From Lysobacteraceae bacterium (GTDB lineage: Bacteria > Pseudomonadota > Gammaproteobacteria > Nevskiales > Nevskiaceae): DNA of 36,450 bases. The stretch spans positions 1 through 36,450 of the forward strand of contig PNMW01000048.1 in NCBI GenBank assembly GCA_013823855.1, read 5' to 3'. Shown in pieces: positions 22,729 to 34,942 of the stretch (position 1 is the first letter of the stretch; each line of letters opens with the position of its first letter). Below the pieces are notes generated by a model. That model was given only the letters and a program-made list of their open reading frames with translations. It was not told the DNA's origin and did no database searches. The translations under genes were made by a program, and so were the position numbers.

Positions 22729-23484
22729 ATGAATCCGATTCCGCTTGCCGTCGCCCTGCTTGCCGTTGCTGCCGTCCTCCACCCGGCGCAGGCTGCGGAC
22801 GACGCTGCGGCAGCGGCCACGATTGCCAAGTCGCTGGGCATCTCCGCCGACAACGTGCGGCCGTCGCCGGTCGACGGGCTCTACGAGATCCAGCACCAGC
22901 GCGAGTTCGCCTATGTGACCGCAGACGGCCGCTACCTGCTGCGTGGCGATCTGGTCGACCTGAAGACCGGTGAGGAGCTGACCGAGAACCGCCGCCGGGT
23001 CGACCGTCTCGACGTGCTGGCCAAGCTCGGCAGCAAGAAGCTGATCGAGTTCGCGCCGCCGCCGCCGATGGTCGCCAAATACACGGTCACCGTGTTCACC
23101 GACATCGACTGCGGCTACTGCCGCAAGCTGCATTCGGAAATCGCCCAGTTCAACGCCAAAGGCATCGCCATCCGCTACGCGTTCTATCCGCGCTCCGGGC
23201 CCGACACCGAATCCTGGTACAGCGCCGAAGCGGTCTGGTGCGCCGCCGACCAGCGCAAGGCGCTGACCGAAGCCAAGGCCGGCGCCCAGATCAAGCTGAA
23301 GGGCAAGGCCTGCGACAACCCGGTCGCCGAGGAATTCCAGCTGGCGCAGGACATGGGCATCCGCGGCACGCCGATGATGGTGCTGCCGAACGGCGACATC
23401 TATCCGGGCTATGTTCCGGCCAGCCAGCTGGCCGCCAAGCTCGCCGAACTGGGCGCCAAGCCGAAGGCGCCGGCCAAGGGCTGA
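22729..23484 (+). CDS. DsbC-like periplasmic thiol:disulfide isomerase
   Basis: 251 residues with a signal peptide (1-23, ending AQA-AD). Residues about 24-105 form the N-terminal dimerisation domain (VDGLYEIQHQREFAYVTADGRYLLRGDLVDL), then a thioredoxin-fold domain with the active site Cys128-Gly-Tyr-Cys131 in FTDIDCGYCRKLH and the cis-proline loop RGTPMM. Cys171 and Cys195 are placed like the structural disulfide of DsbC. It should reshuffle wrong disulfides in periplasmic proteins, kept reduced by DsbD. A strong terminator follows 45 bases after the stop, so it is monocistronic. Confidence 0.92.
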   Translation: MNPIPLAVALLAVAAVLHPAQAADDAAAAATIAKSLGISADNVRPSPVDGLYEIQHQREFAYVTADGRYLLRGDLVDLKTGEELTENRRRVDRLDVLAKLGSKKLIEFAPPPPMVAKYTVTVFTDIDCGYCRKLHSEIAQFNAKGIAIRYAFYPRSGPDTESWYSAEAVWCAADQRKALTEAKAGAQIKLKGKACDNPVAEEFQLAQDMGIRGTPMMVLPNGDIYPGYVPASQLAAKLAELGAKPKAPAKG

Positions 23485-23529
23485 GGCGCGGCGCCGGCGC
23501 GCGCCGGCAGGCCAGAATCGCGTCCCGAC

Positions 23530-23557
23530 GGCCTGGCCCTGCGGCCAGGCCGTTTTT
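23530..23557 (+). terminator. Rho-independent terminator after the DsbC-like gene
   Basis: GGCCTGGCC (23530-23538) and GGCCAGGCC (23543-23551) form a perfect 9-bp stem with a four-base CTGC loop, followed by GTTTTTC. It separates the DsbC-like gene from valS. Confidence 0.85.
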
Positions 23558-23673
23558 CGTTGCTGCCGGATGGCCCGGAGCCGGTCACGGCGCCGCGAGC
23601 GCCCTACAATGTCGCCCCTTCGCAGCGCCGGACTTCAGCCGCTGCCGCGACCGATCACGACCGACGAACACGC

Positions 23674-26706
<3,033 letters not shown>

Positions 26707-26731
26707 TCGCAGCGCAGGCCCCGCTCCGGCT

Positions 26732-27784
26732 TCAGGCCGGCGCGGTGGCCAGCGCGCGCTGCGCGGCGGCCAGCCAGTCCGGGTTGGCCAGATACCAGTC
26801 GACGGTGTCGGCGAGGGCAGAGTCGAACCGCCGCTGTGCGCGCCAGCCGAGTTCGGCTTCCAGCTTCGAGCCGTCCAGCGCGTAGCGCCAGTCATGTCCC
26901 GGGCGATCGGCGACAAATCGCATCAGCCGCGCATGCGGCGCCTGCTCCGGGCGTCTCGCATCAAGCAGCGCGCACAGCCGCTGCACCAGCGCGAGGTTCG
27001 CGCATTCGTGGCCGCCGCCCACGCAGTAGGTTTCGCCAATCCGGCCGCGCTCCAGCACGGCGCGCAGCGCAACGGCGTGGTCATCCACATGCAGCCAGTC
27101 GCGCACCTGGCTGCCGTCGCCGTAGATCGGCAGCGGCTCGCCGGCCAGCGCTGCGACCAGCATTCGCGGAATCAGCTTTTCAGGCAGCTGGCGCGGGCCG
27201 TAGTTGTTCGGCGAGTAGGTGGTCAGCACCGGCAGGCCATAGGAGCGATGCCAGGCGCGGGCCAGATGATCGGCGCCGGCCTTGGTCGCCGAGTACGGCG
27301 AGTTCGGCGCATGCCGCGAGGCTTCGTCGAAACGGCCGGTCGGCCCGAGCGCGCCGAACACCTCGTCGGTCGACACGTTCAGGAAGCGGAAGCGGGCGCG
27401 CCCATTGCCGTCGAGCGTTTCGTAGTGGCTGCGCGCGGCATCGAGCAGCACCGCCATCCCGACCAGATTGGTCTGGATGAACGCCGCAGGGCCACTCAGC
27501 GAGCGGTCGACATGGCTTTCGGCCGCCAGATGGACCACCGCATCCGGCCGTTGGCGCGAAAAGATCTCGGCCATTGCCGCGCCATCGGCGACGTCGACGA
27601 CCCGCAGCGTGAAGCGCGGGTCGTCGATGACCTCGGCCAGCGAGGCGCGCAGCCCGGCGTAACCGAGGATGTCGACGCCGATCAGCTGCCAGTCGGTATC
27701 GCGCAGCCACTGCGCGATCACCGTGGAGCCGATGAAGCCGGCACAGCCGGTGACCAGCACGCGGCGAGGGCGGTTGTCGCTCAT
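26732..27784 (-). CDS. rfbB: dTDP-glucose 4,6-dehydratase
   Basis: 350 residues of an extended SDR. It converts dTDP-glucose to dTDP-4-keto-6-deoxyglucose, the second step of dTDP-rhamnose synthesis. The NAD-binding motif GCAGFIG is at 13-19, HLAAESHVDRS at 85-95, the catalytic Thr139-Asp140-Glu141 in NVSTDEVFG, and Tyr164/Lys168 in YSATK; TYSPNNYGPRQLPEKLIP and HVDDHAVAL are also family signatures. Length is normal. No rfbA, rfbC or rfbD gene is adjacent, so the remaining pathway genes must lie elsewhere. A related UDP-sugar dehydratase is possible but the TDE triad and PNNYGP motif favour RfbB. Confidence 0.88.
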   Translation of the reverse strand: MSDNRPRRVLVTGCAGFIGSTVIAQWLRDTDWQLIGVDILGYAGLRASLAEVIDDPRFTLRVVDVADGAAMAEIFSRQRPDAVVHLAAESHVDRSLSGPAAFIQTNLVGMAVLLDAARSHYETLDGNGRARFRFLNVSTDEVFGALGPTGRFDEASRHAPNSPYSATKAGADHLARAWHRSYGLPVLTTYSPNNYGPRQLPEKLIPRMLVAALAGEPLPIYGDGSQVRDWLHVDDHAVALRAVLERGRIGETYCVGGGHECANLALVQRLCALLDARRPEQAPHARLMRFVADRPGHDWRYALDGSKLEAELGWRAQRRFDSALADTVDWYLANPDWLAAAQRALATAPA

Positions 27785-27948
27785 GGCGATGGATCGGAAA
27801 GGCGGCGCCGGACGGCGGATATGGCTGCAGAGTATGAAGCCTGTCGCCGCAGCGCCGGACGGCGCAACCGCGGCGCGGCGATCTTGGCTCTGTGCGGGCG
27901 CGGTCGGTTAGCCTTCGCTGTCCTTCCCGCCACGCCGCCCACGCCCTC

Positions 27949-29274
27949 GTGAACCGCCGCTACTCCCTGCACGGCAAGCTCGCCATCGCGCTGGCGCTGG
28001 CGGTCAGCTTCGGTGTCGTGCTGGGAGTCGGCTTCGCGCAGCTGTTCAGCGAGCCGCGGACGGCGATCGCGGTGGCGCTGCTGGTGGCCCTGCCGGTGGT
28101 GCTGATCGCCGCGCGGTCGCTGATCGAGCCGGTGATGCTGCTGCTGCGCGGACTGACCGGCCTGGTCGACAGCTATCGCGACGGCGATTTCAGCATCTCG
28201 CTGGCCAGCCGCCGCGGCGATGAACTGGGCGATCTGACCCGGGCGCACAACCAGCTCGGCGCCACGCTCCGCGAGCAGCGGCAAGGCCTGGTGCAGCGCG
28301 AGCTGCTGCTCGACACCGTGGTGCAGAACACGCCGGTGGCGCTGGTGCTGGTCGATGCCGGCAACCGCGTGGCCTACGCCAACATCGCTGCCCGCCATCT
28401 GTTCAACGAAGGCCGGACCATGAACGGTCATGATTTCGCTGCGATCCTCGGACACTGCCCGCAGGCGCTGCGGGACGCCGTGACGCGCGGCGAGGATGCC
28501 CTGTTCGGCGTCGAGCTGGCCGGGCAGGAGGAGATGTATCACGCCTCGGCGCGCGGCTTCCGGCTGGCCAGCCAGCCGCACCGGCTGCTGCTGTTCCGGC
28601 GCATGACCCGCGAGCTGTCGCGCCAGGAAGTGGCGACCTGGAAGAAGGTGATCCGGGTGATCAGCCACGAGCTGAACAATTCGCTGGCGCCGATTTCCTC
28701 GATGGCGCACTCCGGCGCCGAACTGGCGCGGCGCGGCGATCTGGCACGGGTCGGCGCGGTGTTCGCGTCGATCGGCGAGCGGGCCCGGCATCTGCACGGC
28801 TTCATCGGCGGCTACGCCAGCTTCGCCAAGCTGCCGGCGCCGCAGCTGCAGGCGGTGCAGTGGCGTGCGTTTCTCGACGGTCTGAACGAGCAGTGGCGGT
28901 TCCGCATCGACGGCCCGGTACCGGGCGAGCCGGCCCAGTTCGATCGCGCCCAGATCGAGCAGGTGCTGATCAACCTGCTGCGCAACGCCCACGAGTCCGG
29001 CAGCCCGGTCGAAGCGATCTCGCTGTCGGTGCTGCGGGTGGCCGGCGAATGGCGCATCGAAGTCCGCGACGGCGGGCCCGGCATGAGCGACACCGTGCTG
29101 GCCAATGCGCTGCTGCCGTTCTACTCGACCAAGCGCAGCGGCACCGGCCTGGGCCTGGCGCTGGCGCGCGAGATCGTCGAAGCGCATGGCGGCCGGATCA
29201 TGCTCGGCAACGGCGGCGAGGGTGGCGTCGGCCGCGGCCTGTCCGTGACGCTCAGCCTGCCCGCCGCGCGCTAG
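27949..29274 (+). CDS. Membrane sensor histidine kinase
   Basis: 441 residues from GTG 27949. Two membrane segments near the N-terminus (about 10-60: LAIALALAVSFGVVLGVGF and AVALLVALPVVLIAARSL) with almost no periplasmic loop, a HAMP-like region, a PAS-like domain (LDTVVQNTPVALVLVDAGNRVAYANIAA), then the kinase core. The phosphoacceptor is His240 in VISHELNNSLAPISSMAHS, the N box is LINLLRNAHESG, G1 is DGGPGM and G2 GTGLGLALAREIVEAHGGRI. The H-box HELNN is NtrY-like rather than the commonest HExR form. No response regulator gene lies beside it, so its partner is unknown. Ligand sensing is probably in or near the membrane. Confidence 0.85.
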   Translation: MNRRYSLHGKLAIALALAVSFGVVLGVGFAQLFSEPRTAIAVALLVALPVVLIAARSLIEPVMLLLRGLTGLVDSYRDGDFSISLASRRGDELGDLTRAHNQLGATLREQRQGLVQRELLLDTVVQNTPVALVLVDAGNRVAYANIAARHLFNEGRTMNGHDFAAILGHCPQALRDAVTRGEDALFGVELAGQEEMYHASARGFRLASQPHRLLLFRRMTRELSRQEVATWKKVIRVISHELNNSLAPISSMAHSGAELARRGDLARVGAVFASIGERARHLHGFIGGYASFAKLPAPQLQAVQWRAFLDGLNEQWRFRIDGPVPGEPAQFDRAQIEQVLINLLRNAHESGSPVEAISLSVLRVAGEWRIEVRDGGPGMSDTVLANALLPFYSTKRSGTGLGLALAREIVEAHGGRIMLGNGGEGGVGRGLSVTLSLPAAR

Positions 29275-29314
29275 CCGGGCTGTCGGCGGCGGCGCGGTTC
29301 ATGCTTGCCCGAGA

Positions 29315-29344
29315 GCTCCGGGTGTTTCCTTAACAGCCCGGAGC
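29315..29344. promoter_or_regulatory. Inverted repeat in the ABC-operon leader
   Basis: GCTCCGGG (29315-29322) pairs with CCCGGAGC (29337-29344), extended inward by TGTT/AACA with one unpaired G. It lies between the kinase stop and the permease start and has no T tract on the plus strand. It may be an operator or a stem in the leader RNA of the permease gene; nothing more can be said. Confidence 0.35.
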
Positions 29345-29418
29345 AAAACCGGTATCGTCCGGCGACTCTCCCAACGACATGCCCGCGCCGGCCGCGGGCC
29401 AGGCACGCGCCAAGCACG

Positions 29419-30369
29419 ATGTCACCCTCACTTTCCCGCTGGCTGTGGCACGCCGTTGCGATCGCGCTGCTCACCGTGCTCGGCGGCGCCCTGTACCTGG
29501 CCAGCAAGCGCATCGACTACACCTGGCGCTGGGAGCGGATTCCGCAGTATCTGATCTCTACCGAAGGCGACGACCAGACGGCGCCGTTCGATGGCTTCGT
29601 CGCGGTGTCCGAGGACGGCAAGCAGCTGTCGATGACGGCGCTGCGCGGTGCGGAGACCGTGCAGTTCACCGGCTTCAGCACGATCGTCGCCGGCAATGGC
29701 GATCTGGTCTTCGAGGGCGACGTGATCGCCAAGACCGACGCGGTCAGCGCCGGCCCGCTGCTGGTCGGCCTGTGGCTGACCCTGAAGATCTCGGCGCTGT
29801 CGCTGGTGTTCGCGCTGCTGCTCGGGCTGATCGTCGGCCTCGGCCGGGTGTCGAAGAACCCGGCGGCGCGCGATCTGGCGGCGTTCTATGTCGAGGTGAT
29901 TCGCGGCACGCCGCTGCTGGTGCAGATCTTCATCGTCTACTTCTTCATCGGCACCGTGCTGCAACTCTCCGCCTTCGCGGCCGGTGTGGTGGCGCTGGCG
30001 GTGTTCACCGGCGCCTATGTCGCCGAGATCGTCCGTGCCGGCATCGAAGCGGTGCCGAAGGGCCAGACCGAGGCGGCGCAGAGCGTCGGCCTGTCCGGCG
30101 TGCAGATCATGCGCTACGTGATCCTGCCGCAGGCGACGCGGCGCATCCTGCCGCCGCTGGCCGGGCAGTCGATCAATCTGATCAAGGATTCCTCGCTGGT
30201 GTCGGTGATGGCGCTGACCGATCTGACCAAGGCTGGCCGCGAGGTGGTGTCATCGACGTTCAGCCCGTTCGAGGTCTGGTTCGTGGTGGCGCTGATGTAC
30301 CTGCTGCTGACCGGTGTGCTGTCGGTGGCGGTGCGGCGGCTGGAAAAGCGCTACGCGGTGCAGGGATGA
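29419..30369 (+). CDS. Amino-acid ABC transporter permease (HisM/GlnP family)
   Basis: 316 residues from ATG 29419, where similarity begins. After one membrane segment (about 9-27) comes a region of some 75 residues outside the core ([20 protein letters not shown] onwards, with short beta-like strands), probably periplasmic. The permease core begins near residue 110: [49 protein letters not shown], the EAA loop [30 protein letters not shown], and [17 protein letters not shown]. These define the polar amino-acid uptake family. The long extra-membrane insert is larger than in minimal GlnP proteins. Its stop overlaps the ATPase start (ATGA). No substrate-binding protein gene is adjacent. Confidence 0.9.
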   Translation: MSPSLSRWLWHAVAIALLTVLGGALYLASKRIDYTWRWERIPQYLISTEGDDQTAPFDGFVAVSEDGKQLSMTALRGAETVQFTGFSTIVAGNGDLVFEGDVIAKTDAVSAGPLLVGLWLTLKISALSLVFALLLGLIVGLGRVSKNPAARDLAAFYVEVIRGTPLLVQIFIVYFFIGTVLQLSAFAAGVVALAVFTGAYVAEIVRAGIEAVPKGQTEAAQSVGLSGVQIMRYVILPQATRRILPPLAGQSINLIKDSSLVSVMALTDLTKAGREVVSSTFSPFEVWFVVALMYLLLTGVLSVAVRRLEKRYAVQG

Positions 30370-31127
30370 CCCAGACCACGATGAACGATGCAGGCACGGT
30401 GCTGATCGAGGCCCGCGAGATCGAGAAGCGCTACCCGAACGGCGTGCTGGGCCTGAAGTGCGCCTCGCTGTCGGTCAGGGCCGGCGAGGTGGTGGTGATC
30501 GTCGGCCCGAGCGGTTCCGGCAAGTCGACCTTGCTGCGCACCTTCAACGGCCTGGAGTCGATCACCGGTGGCGAGATCGTCGTCGACGGTCATGTGCTGC
30601 ACCAGCGCTCGGCCGATCTGCGCGCCCTGCGCCAGCGGGTCGGCATGGTATTCCAGCAGTTCAACCTGTTCCCGCACCTGACGGTGCTGGAGAACCTGTG
30701 CCTGGCGCCGGTCAAGGTGCTGAAACTGTCGGCTGCGCAGGCGGATGAGCGGGCACGGGCGCTGCTGGCCAAGGTCGGGCTGTCGAACAAGTCCGACTGT
30801 TACCCGGCGCAGCTGTCCGGCGGCCAGCAGCAGCGCGTCGCCATCGCCCGGGCGCTGGCCATGCAGCCGGCGGTGATCCTGTTCGACGAGCCGACCAGCG
30901 CGCTCGATCCGGAAATGGTCGGCGAAGTGCTGGAAGTGATGAAGCAGCTCGCCATCGAGGGCATGACCATGTGCGTGGTGACCCACGAGATGGGTTTCGC
31001 CCGCGCGGTCGCCGACCGGGTGATCTTCATGGACGCCGGCGAGATCCTCTGCGAGGACGCGCCGGATGCGTTCTTCGGAGCGCCGAAGCACGAACGTTTG
31101 CAAAGCTTCCTGCGGCAGGTGCTTTGA
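30366..31127 (+). CDS. Amino-acid ABC transporter ATP-binding protein (GlnQ family)
   Basis: 253 residues. All ABC motifs are present: Walker A GPSGSGKS (47-54), Q-loop [15 protein letters not shown] (96-110), signature LSGGQQQR (150-157), Walker B with DEPT (174-177), D-loop SALDPEM and switch His in VVTHEMGFA. The FQQFNLFPH and [13 protein letters not shown] stretches are specific to the polar amino-acid (GlnQ/HisP) group. It powers the upstream permease, with which it shares an ATGA overlap. The C-terminus ([15 protein letters not shown]) is typical. A short GC hairpin (31133-31151) without a T tract follows. Confidence 0.93.
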   Translation: MTQTTMNDAGTVLIEAREIEKRYPNGVLGLKCASLSVRAGEVVVIVGPSGSGKSTLLRTFNGLESITGGEIVVDGHVLHQRSADLRALRQRVGMVFQQFNLFPHLTVLENLCLAPVKVLKLSAAQADERARALLAKVGLSNKSDCYPAQLSGGQQQRVAIARALAMQPAVILFDEPTSALDPEMVGEVLEVMKQLAIEGMTMCVVTHEMGFARAVADRVIFMDAGEILCEDAPDAFFGAPKHERLQSFLRQVL

Positions 31128-31294
31128 GCGACGCCAGCCGCGCTGGCTGGCCGATTTCCGGATGAATTCTCCGTCAGGCGGGTTGCGCGGAGCTGAGCCG
31201 CCGCGCAAGCTTTGCCCGTCTCAAGTGCGCCGGGCTGCTGGTCATTGGCCGCCCCTACGAATTCAAATCAGATGTCGTCCGGAGGAATCCCAAC

Positions 31295-31816
31295 ATGAAG
31301 CGTTCTCTCATCGCAGCCGCCCTGCTGCTCGCTGCAGGCACGGCTGCAGCCGCCCCGACCACCCCGCAATTCGGGCTACTCAACGGCCGCGGCGCTGCGG
31401 CGGCGTTGCTGGCGGGCACGCCCGGTCTGCCGGGCGGTCTCGGCAATTCGGTCCCGCTGTTCTTTGCCGGCAATTCGGTTGACGGCTTCGCCGCCGGCCG
31501 CAACGGCTTCAGCAGCGCCGTCATCGTGCTGACCGCCGACACGCCGCGCCTGCACGGCCTGCGTGACGGCTCGGTGAAGATGTTCAACACCTTCTACGAC
31601 ACCTTGCTGCCGCTGTACCAGGCCGCCGATCCGCTGCTGGTGCGTCTGACCACGCCGGCCGAGCCGCTGCTGACGCCGGTCGGCGCGACGATTGCCGACG
31701 CCGCCGTGCAGCTCGCGATCGCCATCGACGGCACCGCGCTGCGTCTGGGCGCCCTGCGTTCGTCGAACGCTTCGGCGTCGCTGCCGGGCCTGGAAGGGCT
31801 GTCGTTCCGTCGTTGA
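31295..31816 (+). CDS. Small exported protein of unknown function
   Basis: 173 residues with a clear signal peptide (1-20, cleavage after TAAA/A) and a good ribosome site (GGAGG at 31281-31285). The mature part has no cysteines and no membrane segment; it starts with a Gly/Ala/Leu-rich stretch (LLNGRGAAAALLAGTPGLPGGLG) followed by VKMFNTFYDTLLPLYQAADPLLVRLTTPAEPLL and a hydrophobic-amphipathic helix. I do not recognise a family. It is far too small to be the substrate-binding protein of the ABC transporter upstream, and is separated from it by 167 bases. A strong terminator follows, so it may be its own unit. Confidence 0.65.
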   Translation: MKRSLIAAALLLAAGTAAAAPTTPQFGLLNGRGAAAALLAGTPGLPGGLGNSVPLFFAGNSVDGFAAGRNGFSSAVIVLTADTPRLHGLRDGSVKMFNTFYDTLLPLYQAADPLLVRLTTPAEPLLTPVGATIADAAVQLAIAIDGTALRLGALRSSNASASLPGLEGLSFRR

Positions 31817-31860
31817 TGGAGAGCGGCATCCCGGCTGCGCGCTTGCAGCCGGGAGCCTGA

Positions 31861-31902
31861 AACGAAAAAGGCGGGCATCGCGAGATGCCTGCCTTTTTCG
31901 TT
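31861..31902. terminator. Bidirectional terminator between the exported protein gene and nuoN
   Basis: Nineteen-base arms, 31861-31879 and 31884-31902, pair with one G-T mismatch around a GCGA loop; A and T tracts flank the GC core on both strands. It ends the rightward exported-protein gene and the leftward nuo transcript. Confidence 0.88.
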
Positions 31903-31940
31903 GCCGCGCCGCCACGGCGACGCGGCGGCAGCGGGTCCGG

Positions 31941-33389
31941 CTACTGCAGGCCGGCGGCCTGGATCGCCGAGATGAACGGCTGGGGGTAGATGCCGAGCAC
32001 GATCATCAGCAGCATCAGCGCCACGACCATCGCGCCGCCGGTGCCCGAGGCCCAGTCCAGCGGCGCGTTGTACTTGCGGACCCACGGCGTGCGCAGGTAC
32101 ATCTGCACCATCGCACGCAGGTAGTAGTAGAGGCCGACGGCGCTGCCGAACACCACGGCCCCGAGCAGCAGCCATTGACGCTTCTCGACACCAGCCGTGA
32201 TCGCGTAGAACTTGCCGATGAAGCCGGCGGTCATCGGAATGCCGGCCAGCGACAGCATGCACACGGTCATGATCGCGGTCAGGTACGGCCGGCGCCAGAA
32301 CAGGCCGCGGTAGTCCCACAGCGTGTCGGCGTCGTGGCCCTTGTAGGGGCTCGACACCAGCGTGACCACGCCGAACGCAGCCAGCGTGGTGACCACGTAG
32401 GTCAGCAGATAGACGCCGACCGCTTCGGTGGCGAACTGGCCGGCGGCGATGAACGCGACCAGCAGATAGCCGAAGTGGGCGATTGACGAGTAGGCCAGCA
32501 GGCGCTTGAGGTTCTCCTGCAGCAGCGCCAGCAGGTTGCCGACCACGATCGAGATGATCGCCAGCGCCGACAGCACGTCGAGCAGCAGGCCGTGGTTGTA
32601 GGCCTTGGCTTCGACGAAGAAGCGCAACAGCACCGCAAACACGGCGACCTTCGAGGCGGTGGCGAGGTAGGCTGCGACCGGCGCCGGTGCGCCTTCGTAG
32701 ACGTCCGGCGTCCACAGGTGGAACGGCGCCAGCGACAACTTGAAGCCGATGCCGACCAGGATCATCGCGCCGCCGATCACCATCACCGTGTAGCCGGCAC
32801 CGGCGGTGATCTCGGCGACCTTGACGCCGATCTCGGCGAAGCCGAGCGCGCCGGTCTGCGAATAGATCAGGGCCATGCCGAACAGCAGGAACGCCGAGGC
32901 TGCCGCCGACAGCACCAGGTACTTCATGCTGGCTTCGAGCGAACGGCGTTCCTTGACCAGATAGCCGATCAGGCCGTACAGCGGCACGCTGAGCAGTTCC
33001 AGACCGATGAAGAACGAGGCGAAGTGGCGGGCGCAGACCAGCACCAGGCCGCCCAGCACCGACAGGTTCAGCAGCAGGTAGACCTCTTCCTTGTTGCCAT
33101 CGAAGCCTTCCATGTAGGCGTGCGACAGCGTCGCCGTCGCGAGCCCCGTGGCCAGCACCATCGCCATGTACAGGCAGGAATAGCTGTCGACGACCAGCAG
33201 CGGCGTGACGATCTGCGGCGACACGAAGTACGCCACCACGGTGCCGATCAGCGCCAGGTTCAGGCCGACCACCGAGAACGTCGCGTTCCACCAGTGGTGG
33301 CGCCTGATCGCGATCGCCGTCATCACCCAGACGACGGTGGCACTGCTGAACAGGATCGGCAGCAGGGCCAGCAGCTGGTTGCGGGTCAT
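31941..33389 (-). CDS. nuoN: NADH-quinone oxidoreductase subunit N
   Basis: 482 residues, about 14 membrane segments, one of the three antiporter-like proton-pumping subunits of complex I. Family landmarks include SYSCLYMAMVLATGLATATLSHAYMEGF, FFIGLELLSVPLYGLIGYLV with its key Glu, SLEASMKYLVLSAAASAFLLFGMALIY with the Lys of the half-channel, FKLSLAPFHLWTPDVYEGAPAPVAAYLATASKVA and AYSSIAHFGYLLVAF. Length matches the family. The ATG overlaps the nuoM stop by 4 bases. It appears to be the last gene of the nuo operon, since a bidirectional terminator follows. Confidence 0.96.
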   Translation of the reverse strand: MTRNQLLALLPILFSSATVVWVMTAIAIRRHHWWNATFSVVGLNLALIGTVVAYFVSPQIVTPLLVVDSYSCLYMAMVLATGLATATLSHAYMEGFDGNKEEVYLLLNLSVLGGLVLVCARHFASFFIGLELLSVPLYGLIGYLVKERRSLEASMKYLVLSAAASAFLLFGMALIYSQTGALGFAEIGVKVAEITAGAGYTVMVIGGAMILVGIGFKLSLAPFHLWTPDVYEGAPAPVAAYLATASKVAVFAVLLRFFVEAKAYNHGLLLDVLSALAIISIVVGNLLALLQENLKRLLAYSSIAHFGYLLVAFIAAGQFATEAVGVYLLTYVVTTLAAFGVVTLVSSPYKGHDADTLWDYRGLFWRRPYLTAIMTVCMLSLAGIPMTAGFIGKFYAITAGVEKRQWLLLGAVVFGSAVGLYYYLRAMVQMYLRTPWVRKYNAPLDWASGTGGAMVVALMLLMIVLGIYPQPFISAIQAAGLQ

Positions 33390-34942
33390 GGCAGCACCCC
33401 GGCCACCGCGGCGGCAGGCGGCACGAGGCCGGTGGCGTAGATGGTCTGCACGCCGGCCATCGCGGCCTTGGTGACATCCAGGATCGGTTGTGGGTAGATG
33501 CCCATGAACAGGATCAGCGCCATCAGGCTCAGCATGGTGGTCATTTCACGCGCGTTGAGGTCGCGCAGTTTCTCGTCGGACTTCGCCGGCCCGAAGAAGG
33601 CCCGCTGCATCATCATCAGCGAGTAGACCGCCGCCAGGATCAGGCCGCTCGCCGAGACGATGGTGATCACCGGGTTGACCGGGAAGCTGCCGACCAGGAT
33701 CAGGAACTCGCCGACGAAGTTGCCCATGCCGGGCAGGCCGAGCGCCGCCGCCGAGAAGAACATCGCGATCGGCGGCAGGAACGGCAGCCGCGACCACAGG
33801 CCGCCCATCTCGCGCATGTCGCGGGTGTGCAGGCGTTCGTAGACTTCGCCGCAAAGAATGAACAGGGCGCCGGCCGAGATGCCGTGGGCCAGCATCTGGA
33901 TCACCACACCTTGCAGCGACTGTTCGGTGCCGGAATAGATGCCGACCAGGATGAAGCCCATGTGCGACACCGAGGTGTAGGCGACGAAGCGCTTCACGTC
34001 GTGCTGCGACAGCGACAGCACCGCACCCCAGATGATGCCGGCGACGCCGAGCCACATCGCATACGGCGCGATTTCCTGCGAGGCATGCGGGAACATCGGC
34101 ACGCCGAAACGCAGGATGCCGTAGGCCGCAGTCTTCAGCAGGATGCCGGCGAGATCGACGGAGCCGGCCGTCGGCGCCTGCGAATGCGCGTCCGGCAGCC
34201 AGGAATGCACCGGCACCACCGGCATCTTCACCGCGAAGGCGACGAAGAAACCGAGCATCAGCCACCATTCCAGCTGTGCCGACATCGCGCCCGAGCGGGT
34301 CCAGGCCAGCAGTTCCGGATAGCCGAAGCTGATCGTGCCGGTCGCCTGGTAGTGGGCGAACACCAGCGCCAGGATCGCCAGCAGCATCAGCAGGCCGGAC
34401 GCCTGGGTGAAGATAAAGAACTTGGTCGCCGCGAACACGCGCCCCTTGCCGCCCGGGATGTTGTGGCCCCAGAGCGCGATCAGGAAGTACATCGGCACCA
34501 GCATCATTTCCCAGAAGAAGAAGAACAGGAAAAGATCCATGGCGAGGAACACGCCGATGACGCCAGCCAGGTTCCACAGCAGGTTCAGGTGGAAGAAGCC
34601 GACATTGCGCTGCACTTCATTCCACGAGCAGGCGATCGCCAGCACGCCGATCAGGCCGGTCAGCACGATCAGTACCAGCGACAGGCCGTCGAGCGCCAGA
34701 TGGAAGCTGATGCCGAGGCGCGGAATCCAGTCGGCCTTGAATTCGGCAACCCATTGCGGGCTCGAGGCGTTGAGCAGGGTCTGCGAGTAGTCGCCGACGT
34801 ACCAGAGGTACAGCGACAGGACCAGCACGATCGACATCGTGATCAGGCCGACCCAGCGCGGGAAGCCGCGCCCGAAGCGTTCGCCCTGCCAGCACAGGAA
34901 GCCGCCGACGAACGGAATCACCATCAACCAGACCAGGATCAT
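33386..34942 (-). CDS. nuoM: NADH-quinone oxidoreductase subunit M
   Basis: 518 residues, polytopic, antiporter-like complex I subunit. Recognisable stretches are LALDGLSLVLIVLTGLIGVLAI, FFFFWEMMLVPMYFLIALWG with the essential Glu, KMPVVPVHSWLPDAHSQAPTAGSVDLAGILLKTAAYGILRF, RFVAYTSVSHMGFILVGIY and LPGMGNFVGEFLIL. It sits between nuoL and nuoN with 4-base overlaps on both sides, the conserved order of bacterial nuo operons, which favours coordinated translation of the membrane arm. Confidence 0.97.
   Translation of the reverse strand: MILVWLMVIPFVGGFLCWQGERFGRGFPRWVGLITMSIVLVLSLYLWYVGDYSQTLLNASSPQWVAEFKADWIPRLGISFHLALDGLSLVLIVLTGLIGVLAIACSWNEVQRNVGFFHLNLLWNLAGVIGVFLAMDLFLFFFFWEMMLVPMYFLIALWGHNIPGGKGRVFAATKFFIFTQASGLLMLLAILALVFAHYQATGTISFGYPELLAWTRSGAMSAQLEWWLMLGFFVAFAVKMPVVPVHSWLPDAHSQAPTAGSVDLAGILLKTAAYGILRFGVPMFPHASQEIAPYAMWLGVAGIIWGAVLSLSQHDVKRFVAYTSVSHMGFILVGIYSGTEQSLQGVVIQMLAHGISAGALFILCGEVYERLHTRDMREMGGLWSRLPFLPPIAMFFSAAALGLPGMGNFVGEFLILVGSFPVNPVITIVSASGLILAAVYSLMMMQRAFFGPAKSDEKLRDLNAREMTTMLSLMALILFMGIYPQPILDVTKAAMAGVQTIYATGLVPPAAAVAGVLP

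Noticed and set aside
20807..22732. A 641-codon plus-strand frame opposite the NhaP2-type antiporter
   Set aside because: Composition is His/Gln/Asp/Arg-rich with no recognisable domain; it mirrors the antiporter codons.
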